Source: Simmondsia chinensis (taxonomy: Eukaryota; Streptophyta; Magnoliopsida; Caryophyllales; Simmondsiaceae). Taken from it: a stretch of 64,000 nucleotides of DNA. The translations under genes and the position numbers were made by a program. Shown in pieces: positions 55,275 through 64,000 of this stretch. Within the stretch, counting starts at the first letter, position 1, and every line of letters begins with the position of its first letter. The stretch covers positions 756,501 through 820,500 of the forward strand of contig JAGTTD010000006.1 in NCBI GenBank assembly GCA_018398585.1, read 5' to 3'. The notes beneath the pieces were generated by a model that did not search any database, was not told the origin of the DNA, and saw only the letters and a program-made list of their open reading frames with translations.

Positions 55275-56345
55275 ATACAAGTAGGCCAATACCCGGAAAT
55301 TTTTGGAAATAATAAAAAAGACCCTGACTTTTTGAATTATTAAAAAGGCCCCCTTTCCAACGTGATAACGCCATTTTCCATCAATAGAGCTGACGTGATA
55401 ACTGTTTTTTATTAATGCTATAATAAAATGACCTAAACTATGCTTCAACATCTTTGTTCTTACTTTATAAGCACGAAATTCGAGATATTGTGTTATATAG
55501 AAGCTATCTATTTCGTTTAATTTGTTTCAAAATATGGTTATCAAAGAGCATCTTTGTAATTTTACTGCATCATAGATAAAAATACAACTATTATCTCAGC
55601 TCTATCAGCTAAAAATAACATTATTACATTGGAGAGGTGTCTTTTTATTAATATGACAAAAAATTAGGGGCTATTTTATCAATAGGACAAAAACTAAGGC
55701 TGGCAAAATTTGACACGACACGATAGCACGATACGGACACGACACGAAGATAGCGGGTTTGGGTTGGGGGTTTTGAAGGCAGGTTGAATTTGGGTTGACC
55801 TGTTTAACTCATTTAGGTAATTGGGTTAAATTTGGGTTTGACCCCTATAACCTGTTTTCGACACGATTGATCCATTTTTATAGTTATGTTAGGCATTTAA
55901 GCGATACATTATTCTTATTATATATATATATTGGTAGTTAAGATAATTTGGATTATATTTAATAATATTAATTTAATAATTTATTTTAACCTTTATAAAT
56001 ATAACAAGTATGTATTGATAGTATCAACACTAAAGTGCATTATTAACATGTTTGTAAGTTAAAAAACTAGCATTTATTGAAAAAAAGTCACCAATATATA
56101 ATTAAATGGGTAACTCACGGGTTACCCATTTAATAATTGGGTTTGGTAAGCGTTGAGAGTTCCTAACCCGTTTAATAAACGGGTCAGGTTCGGGTTGACC
56201 CCAATTCTAAGGCCCCTCATATAGCACGAACACGAACACGACACATTTGCCACCCCTAACAAAAACTTAGAGACCTTTTTAATAATTCAAAAAGATTAGG
56301 GTCCTTTTTATTATTTTTAAAAATATTAGGGTATTATAATATAAG
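55275..56345. mobile_element. Foldback element hosting a family B MITE
   Basis: The left arm (AGACCCTGACTTTTTGAATT at ~55318) is matched in inverse on the right (AATTCAAAAAGATTAGGGTC at ~56285). Without the nested MITE the element is ~500 bp with long imperfect inverted arms. Confidence 0.6.
55696..56259 (+). mobile_element. hAT-like MITE, family B (564 bp)
   Basis: Inverted ends AAGGCTGGCAAAATTTG and TTAGGGGTGGCAAATGTG. 8-bp target duplication CAAAAACT (55688-55695, 56260-56267). The interior has repeated GACACGA words near both ends and GGGTTGAATTTGGG-type motifs. No transposase. It is nested in another foldback element. Confidence 0.8.
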
Positions 56346-56612
56346 TAACCGTATTATTTAATATACAAATTTAGGAATATAAGATTTTAGGTGAAAGAAA
56401 AGGCATGCAAAAATAATACGGACGGCCACATAAATAAGGATATGGCTAATGAACAACTTCATGCACCAACTTCGCCTCTTTGTGTCTCCTTACGTTAATT
56501 ACTTCTCATCTTTTCTAAGGCATTTTAAAAATTAAAATTATTTATTCATTATCGCAATCAAATATATATATATTTTTAATCTAGGTTGTCTAGACTGTTT
56601 TATGTGTGCTTC

Positions 56613-56960
56613 TGTTGGGTTACATGTAGAGTTTGGTTGTATTGGATCTTGTTGAGCCAATCCTATTGAAGCCCATGACATGCTAGGATTTAAGTGCGGT
56701 GGCTCTATGAATACACCATTAAGGTTGAAGGTTTGAAAGTTGAGAGACCTCTCATCTAAACTTCAATATTATAATGAAATTATCGTGCTCCCCTGAGTGG
56801 ATATGGGCTTCGGCTGAACCACGTAAATTTCGGTTTTCTCCCCTGTCCCCTTTATTTATTATTGTTTCTTCGATTTATGGTTCGGTTATCCTATAGTTTA
56901 TCTTAATAGATGGTATTTTGAGCCCTATAACCTCGACTAATTGTTAGGTTTTATGTGTTA
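56613..56960 (+). mobile_element. LTR fragment, same family as 49.7-50.0 kb
   Basis: Starts TGTTGGGTTACATGTAG, contains TTTAAGTGCGGTGGCTCTAT, and continues through GGCTGAACCACGTAAATTTC, a U5-like segment. The 3' border is not certain. Confidence 0.5.
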
Positions 56961-57340
56961 TGGAAGATCTTTTATGTATAACAGGATAAGTTAGGGTTCA
57001 CAAATTCAGTTAATGGCTCTAAAGAACCATTTGTACCAAATGATGGGACTAAAACTCAAGTCTGATACTTTATGACAACAGGTGTAAGTTTTCTGTTTTT
57101 TTTTTTTTTCCCCCGCTGTTTGATATGTAGCAGGAAAGAATTCTTCTGAGACATCGTTGCGTTTGAGTTCAGTTAATTTTCGTAGAATAATTAAAAGAAT
57201 ATTAAGGTCCATCTAAAAAAAGTCTTAGGATAGAATCATGTTGTAGGAGACTTTTCCCGTCCATTCATTTATTTTCCTGAATTATTTGATGTTAGGTATT
57301 GTTGTGGTTGCGTTATTGTAGAGTTAAACTATGAACAACT

Positions 57341-57576
57341 AAAGGAACATACCCAGTGCCTCAAGGGTTTCCGCCCACATAGGGTCTGGGGGGGCGGATG
57401 TACGCAGCCTTCCCCCTTCAGGGTGTTAACCTGAAAAGAGGATGTTTCCCAGTGCCCCCAACCTGAGGGTGAGGACTTCCCAGGAGGTCACCCATCCTGG
57501 TACTACTCTCGCCCAAGCACGCTTAACTTCGGAGTTCTAATGGGATCCGGTGACGGCGTGTCAGTGCCCTCTTTGA
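57341..57576 (-). mobile_element. 5S-headed SINE, subfamily B, best-preserved copy
   Basis: On the - strand: a 5S rRNA head with CCGGATCCCATTAGAACTCC, the A-box/IE region AGTTAAGCGTGCTTGGGCGA and the C box GATGGGTGACCTCCTGGGAA, then the LINE-like body (GCTGCGTACATCCGCCCCCC) ending GCACTGGGTATGTTCC. The 5S Pol III internal promoter appears intact. Target duplications of 17 bp (TTAAACTATGAACAACT, 57324-57340 and 57577-57593) are identical, so the insertion is fairly young. Length 236 bp. Confidence 0.9.
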
Positions 57577-57593
57577 TTAAACTATGAACAACT

Positions 57594-58520
57594 GGGTCCT
57601 AAATTTCTTCAGTATTATGAATAATGACGGTGTTTTAGGCATAGTTCTTATTTTGATGACTTCTTATTACCTTAATCGGTTCAACACCTCAATCCCATTA
57701 GATATTACATCTTCCCGGTTATTTAAAAAAATGTGGCCAAGTATGCCTTCCGTCTATAGCACATTCCACTTTGAAAGAATGGTTACTCCATCGGGATATA
57801 ATTATTAAGTCACACTTGGACAATATTGTAGCCTGGTTGTGATCTTCGGTCTTCTATCTGTTGCAACAGAACTTCCCATTTAACAGGATCCAGTCCTTTT
57901 TTTTTTTAAATTCCAGAATATTTGCTTTAACACATATATATAGAAAAGCTAACTTTATTGTCTACCATTTTGAAAGCTCGACGTCATAAGCCTTGACTCT
58001 TTTATTGCTTGGTTTTGATCATGGTACGCATAACTACTTACGGGTCCTCAGTTATCTTTTGCTCTTTTTGCTTCTACTACTCTTCTTTTATCCATTGAGC
58101 AAGATTCCCCATTAATCATTAGAAAAACTAAAAACATGTGAATCTATCTGAAACATAGATGGAATACAGAAATTTTTTGAAGAAAATATCAATCCTCGAA
58201 CCCTTGTAAAATCTAAATCCGATTAAATTTTCTTAGTCATTTTTACATTATATTCCGATTTTCTCTATATAATCTTTTTTTTTTTTTAAATGATAAGAAA
58301 AGATTTCGTGTAGATAAGTAGAAGATAAGCAAGTCAGACATAATATACAAGTTGCATGTAAATTGCGTAGAGTTTGGTATATTAAATATAATTATTATTA
58401 AAAAATGAAAAATAAAAACTATGTCCCACTTCACCATCACCATTGTGATATGGTTCACTACCTACCCTTCATCTTCAACACTTCCATTTCATTACTTTGA
58501 CTATTTATTAATTTTTTCAG
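57594..58520. other. Intergenic, nothing recognised
   Basis: The frame at 57584-57808 starts in a SINE target duplication and has no domain. Otherwise AT-rich DNA. Confidence 0.35.
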
Positions 58521-58524
58521 TATC

Positions 58525-58725
58525 CGTTAAATTTCACCGGTCCTTTAGAACCGACCAACGGAGTTGATATACATGAGATGAGATCCACATATAAGTTAAA
58601 GTGGGTTTTCATTCTGAAACTAGTTGACAGTAGGTAGAGTAACTCACTAGGCTTGTATATTGATCTCTTCTCTCTTACGAATCGCATGTGGGATTTTATT
58701 AGACTTATATGTGGAGTCATTAACC
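58525..58725 (-). mobile_element. Solo LTR (family C)
   Basis: Inverted copy: GTTAAATTTCACCGGTCC, GAGATCCACATATAAGTTAA, GCATGTGGGATTTTATTAGA. The target duplication is not conserved. Confidence 0.7.
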
Positions 58726-58734
58726 GTGTTTGTT

Positions 58735-59199
58735 CGATCGTATTATTTTAAGATGAAATAACACTTCTTAACAAAAAAAGTATTTTATTAGATGTTTGGG
58801 TGCGAAACTTATATATATAAGTGTTTTTAAATAAAAGTGGAATCTATATTTTTTATTTATGGACTAGGGGAAAATAAGATAATTTTTACTTTAAAACGGG
58901 AATCAAAAAGAGAAACAAAAATGTTGTTACTCGTAATTTTGAAAGATTAATAGCTTAAAAAGAATAATTTCATAACATAATAAAACAAATTGTAATATCT
59001 CGTAAATCTCCCTAATTTTGTTTTTCTCTATTGGCAAATTTGGAAGGACATAAACAATGCACTATTTCAGAACTAGTCCGGTCAAGCCGTTATCCGAGCC
59101 AGACACATGAGTTGGGAGGGGTCTGTGAATTCAGAGTAAAATAGACGAAGGAGGTACTAATTATAGTAGTTGGAGAAGTAAGGAAGATAATAAGAAGCC
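58735..59199. other. Intergenic, nothing recognised
   Basis: AT-rich DNA between a solo LTR and the RNase H fragment. No coding sequence upstream links to the RNase H frame. Confidence 0.35.
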
Positions 59200-59700
59200 T
59201 AGATGGGTCTCGTTCTCTTGCCCCTCAAGGGTGAGTCAAGGCAAATTTGACGAGTATAAGTGCCGGCGTTCGGCTATTGCAGGATTCATTATTTGGGATC
59301 AACATGGGAAGATTAATCTATCCTTAGCTAGAAAGTTTGGTCAAGCCCCAATTATTATGGCTGAAGCTATTACTACTATAGATGCTTTGTTTTATGCAAC
59401 TGTGATTGGGGCAAGCAGGATAATCCTTGAAGATGATAATGAGGTTGTTGTCAAAGAGCTTAAGGGCATCTATTCGACTCTAGCTGACATTGTGATGATT
59501 GTGGAAGATATACGTATTATCAGTGCCTCAGTTGAGGAGATATCTAACATTCATGTCTTCAGAGAAGCGAATTGTTCAGCTGGCTGGTTAGTCAAAGCCG
59601 GTCACAAGGGCTCGGGTTTTCCATTTGGGATCATGCTTCTTCTTAAGCCCCCCTTTTTATTTCTGGGGCTGAGTCCTTAGGGTTTGTCATGACCATGGGT
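59200..59700 (+). pseudogene. RNase H-like domain fragment of a LINE
   Basis: The 149-aa frame from 59231 matches the plant LINE RNase H (RVT_3-like) pattern. It reads AGFIIWDQHGKINLSLARKF, then APIIMAEAITTIDALFYATV, IILEDDNEVVVKELKG and a closing HVFREANCSAGWLVKAGH. The usual catalytic residues can be placed in AEA, the EDDNE block and the REAN stretch. No reverse transcriptase precedes it, and an L1-like RT does not continue upstream. It is a stranded fragment, though still open over its length. Confidence 0.75.
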
Positions 59701-59942
59701 TTTGGTGCATGTCGCAAGGCTATCACAGTCATGAGCAAGTGTCACAACAGCATGTCACGGCACTTTCCTTTTTTTGAGAGGACAATTTTAAGGATCACTC
59801 GACCTTGTTTTTACCTCTATAAAAAAAAAAAGTTACTCAAAAATAATAATAAGTTGAGTAATGATTAACTAAAAACTAAATTGTATCATATGGCAAAGTA
59901 ATTTGGCTTTTTTTTTTAAAGTATTGTATTATCGTGTACAAG

Positions 59943-60519
59943 CATGCTTCAAATATCTGGGATCCATGGTGCAGAATGATGGCGAAGTGATGCGGATGTC
60001 AATAATAGGATTAAAGTGGGTTGGTACAGATGGAGAAAGGCAGCGGCGATACTGTGTGATAAGAAATTCCCACTAAGACTAAAGAGTAAGTACTATAAGA
60101 CGGTACTGAGGCCAGCTATGTCCTACGGGGCAGAGTGCGGGCCTGTAAAGTGTCACCAAACTCAAAAGATGAAGGTGGGGGAGATGAGAATGCTAAGGTG
60201 GATGTGCGGACACACAAGGAGAGACAGGATCCGAAATGAAGTCATTAGAAGTAAACTGGGTGTCGCCCCAATAGAAGATAAGTTGAGGGAGCAACGTTTG
60301 CGGTGGTTTGGGCATGTTAGAAGGAGACCCACCACTGCACCTGTCAGGAGTTGCAAAGAACTCCACATAGCAGACGGAAAGAGAGGGAGAGGACGACCAA
60401 AGAAAAGCTGGATGGAGACAATACATCGAGATCTTACCTATCTCAACTTAAATGAGAAGATGGCTCTAGACAGAACTGTGTGGAGGACTAGAACAGGCGT
60501 ACCTGATGTAGCGGTGTAG
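59943..60519 (+). pseudogene. RTE LINE reverse-transcriptase C-terminus (frameshifted)
   Basis: The reading frame opens with CFKYLGSMVQNDGE, which in RTE-type elements lies just after the catalytic palm. It loses one base near 59987 and resumes DADVNNRIKVGWYRWRKAAA through LRPAMSYGAECGPVK, EMRMLRWMCGHTRRDRIRNE, LRWFGHVRRRP and GRGRPKKSW to a stop at 60517-60519. The polymerase active site and endonuclease are missing because the copy is 5'-truncated. It cannot encode a working enzyme. Confidence 0.9.
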
Positions 60520-60689
60520 GGGCACCTGTCCACTCGTAAACCAGATCTAGTGCCACGACACTACGGTATGCCTATTCCACAACCTGAGCATATGGAACCG
60601 CGGGCCAGGGCCGGCCAGCAGGGCTGTGGTATGTGGCATAGTGGGGCGGGGCCTAGATAGATAGAAGAAACAATATAAAATTGAAAAGC

Positions 60690-60930
60690 TGGATATGTAG
60701 TGGTTCAGGATTGCCAAGAGGAGAACACCCACTGCTCCAGTCAGGTATTGGGATCAGCTTCGTACCATACTAGGAAGGAAAGGATGAATCAGGTCAAAGG
60801 AGGAATGACGGCAGTCGCACGGCAAGCCCTCACCCACCTAAACCCACAGAAGGAGATGGCCTTAGATAAAGCTAGAGCTCGAGGGAGGACTAGCATAGGA
60901 GTAGCAGAGGTAGCGGCCTCATACTGCTAA
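60690..60930 (+). pseudogene. Second, degraded copy of the RTE C-terminal segment
   Basis: After a 170-bp spacer, a second piece resembles the end of the first: WF..AKRRTPTAPVRYW in one frame, then TAVARQALTHLNPQKEMALD and RTSIGVAEVAAS. It corresponds to WFGHVRRRPTTAPVR and NEKMALDRTVWRTRTGVPDV of the first copy. Frames change and stops are present. It lies within the same target-duplication pair, so either the parent element carried a duplicated 3' coding end or two templates were joined during insertion. Confidence 0.65.
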
Positions 60931-61364
60931 TTATTTAGCTACTTATGGGTTCATAGGCCTATAGGCTCATCAGGCTGTACCTATCTACCTATACGCCATC
61001 TGCCATCTGTCTACTATTGGACTATTTGCCTATTTGCTTATTTGATTATTTGCTTATTTGTTTATTTGGCATTTTTGCTTGAAGGTTAGCTTATGCCACG
61101 TAGTCCCCCTTAGGGCTTTTTTATGCTATGGCTTACTCTTTTTCTTTCATGACATATTACTCACAACCCATTGCTTACAGGTCTCCATGAGGCGACGAAG
61201 ACTTTCCTCTCAGGTTAGGGGTCCTCGGAAACAACCTCTCTTCAGGTTCACACCCTAAAGGGGGAAGGCTGCGTACATTTACCCTCCCCAGACCCCGCTT
61301 TTGCGGGAGCCCTTGAGGCACTAGATTTATTGTCGTTGTTGTTGTTTTTGTTGTATTATCGTGT

Positions 61365-61587
61365 ACAAGGCCGGACTTCCCATGCAATCCAAGCAATCGT
61401 TTGGCTTTCAAATTTTAGAGGTATGATCTTTAAAGTATCAATAATTAATGTTAATAAGTTTTATAATTAAATTTTTTATAATTTTCTGTATTAATTAAGA
61501 AAAATATTATTATATATATGAAGAGTTCCATTTAAAACTTTCACTTATGACGAGTCGCGATCATGTGTACTGTGCCAGACCTAACAT
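61365..61587. mobile_element. Small TIR MITE (family G)
   Basis: AAGGCCGGACTTCCCATGCA at the left; AATTTTAGAGGTATGA and TTAATAAGTTTTATAATTAA inside; right end ACTGTGCCAGACCTA. It abuts the RTE LINE target duplication. Confidence 0.5.
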
Positions 61588-61839
61588 TACTGTCTAACTG
61601 ATTAATAGATAAAATTGACATTGTGAAAAAATATCTCCAACATTCACGGAGTTTAGAAAAAGGAAATTTTTGACTACAAACATTGTTATATATCAAACTT
61701 CTTATATTATGAATGCGATTTGGTTGAAAAAATTAAGATGAAGAAAATAAAAAAAAAATAAAAAACAGAAAACAAAGGGAAAAAAAAATTAAGGTGAAGA
61801 TCTTGATCATCTTTTCTTTGATTACTGCTATTTGTCTCG

Positions 61840-62252
61840 TGTTTGGTTGCGTGTGATGGAGGTCTTTAATCTTCTTGGGATTCATAGGCTGCGGGACGTC
61901 ATGCTTGGCCGGGGGTTGTGTTCGGAATCGGAAGAATTATGATGCGGACAAAAGAATTGCGGTGGTTGCGGCTGTCTATAACATTTGGATGGAGCGAAAT
62001 AGGAGAATCTTCCAGGGTTTGAAAAGGAGTGAAGGTGTTCTAACTAACTCGATTATTTCTATTGTCTGGTGTCATTATAATTTCTTGTTCGATCATTGAG
62101 TGAGTGTGGCTTCGGTTTTAATTGTATTGTTTGAGTCCTGTTGGTTTTTCTTTGATGTGTTTTGTGGTCGGGTTTTGCAGATGTTGAGGGTGTAATCTAT
62201 GGTTTTGTTTTATATATATCAGTGTGCTTGCTGTTTGGTAAAAAAAAAATCG
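61840..62252 (+). pseudogene. L1-type LINE 3' end (zf-RVT-like C-terminus) with poly(A)
   Basis: The frame ending at 62099 reads DADKRIAVVAAVYNIWMERN followed by RRIFQG, matching the zinc-binding C-terminal region (zf-RVT) of plant L1 ORF2. It is followed by ~150 bp of T/G-rich 3' UTR and a poly(A) run at ~62240. The upstream coding region is missing. Confidence 0.65.
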
Positions 62253-62833
62253 AGTTTTTTCAAAGGTAGAGAAAAATTGAAAGAAAAGAAAATGAAATTA
62301 AACTTATATAAAATAAGAAGAGAGATTATGCAGTCGAGTTACCAACTCTGAATCATAAGTTGATTTAGAAAAAAAGTTAGCTTGGAATGTAGGGGTGTTC
62401 AAATTAGTGATCGAACTGAAAATTTAACCAATCTGATTTGATCTGGTTTTGGCTTTCATTTCGAACTTTTAATTAATAATTTTTGATTCAATTTCACAGT
62501 AACAAAATATTCAATTGTTAAAATATTAGCTTTGACTAAATCACAAGTCCAGTCTAAGACCAGATTGGCTTCTTGATGTTTGTTTCGACTCTTGATCCTT
62601 AGACTGGCCTTTTGATGTCCCCTATTTTTTCTCTTTTCTTAGCTTTAAAACGTTCATATGTGCTTTTATATCCTATAATTTAGTTTACAAAAAACAACCA
62701 GATTGCATAATTAACTTCAATCCCCCTTTTTTCGATAATTAGAGAGATAACTCTCATTACAAAACCGACACACTCACCAAAACAGAGCCCGTGCGGGAAA
62801 AAAAGAGACAAAACAAAATAGAACAATAGACCC

Positions 62834-63363
62834 CGTGCGGGAAAGTGACCAAGGCCAAAGGGAAGAAAAAGACTCGAAACAAGAACAAGAAATGCTTCAC
62901 AGCTGAACAACTGCTCAAGGGAAAACGCACTTGGGAGACCGGGAAGTTGCTTGGGTTGAGTTTTCATGGGGATGAATCCCTTATGATTGAACGCTTTGCT
63001 GAAATAGACTTAGGTTTGGATTCGTTTGTGCTGTTCTCCCTCAGATCTTTGTGGTTTTGGTCTCTTCTTCCTTCTCTTTCCAGTTCCTCTTCGGTCCTGA
63101 TCTGTTGCGCCTTTTTCTCCAGCTTTTGGTTTGCTTCTTGTCCTTGTTTTTCTTTGTTACTCCTGGGTCTCTTTTTTCGTGTTGTGTGGTTTATAGGTTG
63201 TTTTCCTGCTTTATTGTTTTTTGCCCTGTTTTTTCTGTTACCCCTCCCCCATTGTCTTTTCTTTGTTTGGTTTGCCTCCGTCTCCGTTTTTCGGAGTTAT
63301 TTGGGCTCGCTTTGTCGAGGCCCGGTGTTGTTCTTCGGCTTTGCCGATATTTTCTAAAAAAAA
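62834..63363 (+). mobile_element. Internally deleted L1-type LINE insertion
   Basis: A 530-bp insertion flanked by identical 13-bp copies of GAACAATAGACCC (62821-62833 and 63364-63376). The 5' part encodes a basic segment, then KRTWETGKLLGLSFHGDESL and MIERFAEID, like the end of a plant L1 ORF1. It passes directly into a T/C-rich 3' UTR ending in a small GCTTTGCCGATATT hairpin and poly(A). The endonuclease and reverse transcriptase are absent. It is inserted into an older L1 end in the opposite orientation (62715-62833 and 63377-63470). Confidence 0.8.
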
Positions 63364-63782
63364 GAACAATAGACCCGGAGTTTTATACGCTTACTAACAC
63401 GCCAACCCCTAAAATACAACAGCAATACCCTAAAAAATTGAGACATCTATGCCCACAATAACATCTTAAAACTCAGAGAACTAAATGAAACATACCTATA
63501 CCAATTCACGAAACGTAAAAGGGGCCAAAATGGATCATATTGGGGACGGGATACGAACTGACTTCTTTTTATAATGCTTTTTCTTAATATTTAAATTATT
63601 ATTAATCTTTATTCTAATCCATCTTAAATTTAAATCAATGGGTGTCACGTGATGAAGCCACTTTTGATCCACAGCAAAAACTTTTTATGTTTATTTTTTT
63701 ATTTATTTCAGGGATTTACGCGTTCGCACGTTAATTGCATGACTCATTTTACCAACCCTTTTGACCCTTTTTTTCTACGCAG

Positions 63783-63993
63783 TAGGGCTGATTATGATAT
63801 TTTTGAGTTATTAAGTGAAAATTTTAAAATGATCCCTTTATATATAATAAATTATAATAATTTTAGTTATAAAATTTATTAATATTTAAAATTAATATTT
63901 TAAAAACCATAATCCCAAAAATTTGAGGTCTCTAAAATTCGGAGGTTCAAGCAGTTGCTTGAGTCACTTGAAGTTGTGTCCGGCCGTGATGCA
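63783..63993. mobile_element. Small TIR MITE (family G), inverted
   Basis: AGGGCTGATTATGA at the left and AAGTTGTGTCCGGCCGTG at the right are the two ends; the interior has CAAGCAGTTGCTTGAGTCAC. It runs close to the window end. Confidence 0.5.
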
Positions 63994-64000
63994 TGGTTGT

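Larger units (their letters stand above)
59943..61350 (+). mobile_element. 5'-truncated RTE-type LINE with (TTG)n tail
   Basis: A 1408-bp insertion flanked by identical 19-bp target duplications (59924-59942 and 61351-61369, TTGTATTATCGTGTACAAG). The coding part (59943-60519) encodes the C-terminal end of an RTE-clade reverse transcriptase. The 3' end (about 61190-61350) contains the block GGAAACAACCTCTCTTCAG, an AAGGGGGAAGGCTGCGTACA motif, GCGGGAGCCCTTGAGGCACT and a (TTG)n tail. The same 3' block ends the 5S-headed SINEs elsewhere in the window. This makes it a likely relative of the LINE that mobilises them. Confidence 0.88.

Noticed and set aside
63051..63461. 136-aa frame on + strand
   Set aside because: L1 3' UTR read in another frame; it overlaps the insertion at 62834-63363.
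1..64000. CRISPR array, operon or bacterial-type gene cluster
   Set aside because: The window is plant nuclear DNA; no regularly spaced repeats with unique spacers and no gene cluster were seen.

Overview
The window is nuclear DNA of a flowering plant: AT-rich, spliceosomal introns, a plant-type nuclear tRNA-Leu, plant 5S rRNA-derived sequence, and dense nests of short plant transposons. The gene content and the (TTG)n-tailed retroposons suggest a eudicot, possibly an asterid; this is inference, and the species cannot be named from the sequence.

Only three host genes can be supported. (1) A nine-exon dCMP deaminase gene on the + strand (31862-36667, 224 aa), with the zinc-binding H-A-E and P-C-x-x-C motifs and a GC-AG last intron. 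(2) A single-exon 175-aa protein on the - strand (15497-16024) that resembles the C-terminal part of SHOOT GRAVITROPISM 5 / INDETERMINATE-domain proteins but has no zinc-finger domain. (3) A tRNA-Leu(AAG) on the - strand (23891-23970). No other open reading frame is convincing as a host gene; the remaining recognisable coding sequence is broken LINE sequence (RNase H pieces at 25.6, 43.3 and 59.2 kb, an RTE reverse-transcriptase end at 60 kb, L1-like ends at 61.9 and 62.8 kb).

The rest is mobile DNA. The most striking component is a SINE family whose 5' head is 5S ribosomal RNA (about ten copies, most with 11-19 bp target-site duplications). Its 3' body and (TTG)n tail are shared with the 3' end of an RTE-type LINE present in the same window (59943-61350, 19-bp target duplication). 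Many headless copies of that tail are also present, one only 26 bp long, and one has grown into a minisatellite at 25.1-25.5 kb. Other families are a 292-bp TRIM with 72-bp LTRs (one complete copy at 9977-10268, one tandem array at 18.9-20.0 kb), a ~200-bp LTR family present as solo LTRs with 5-bp duplications, two longer solo LTRs, two hAT-like MITE families of ~550 bp, foldback elements sitting in or beside (TA)n microsatellites, a tRNA-derived SINE, and several truncated L1 ends.

Layout: 0-15 kb repeats only; 15.5-16.0 kb SGR5-like gene; 16-23.8 kb repeats, TRIM array and a tandem duplication; 23.9 kb tRNA; 24-31.8 kb repeats and minisatellite; 31.8-36.7 kb dCMP deaminase with transposons in its introns; 36.7-64 kb nested repeats. 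The host genes are unrelated to each other and there is no sign of a gene cluster. Nesting order (SINE within MITE within LTR at 41 kb; solo LTR within SINE at 49 kb; SINE within TRIM LTR at 39.8 kb) gives relative ages for several families.
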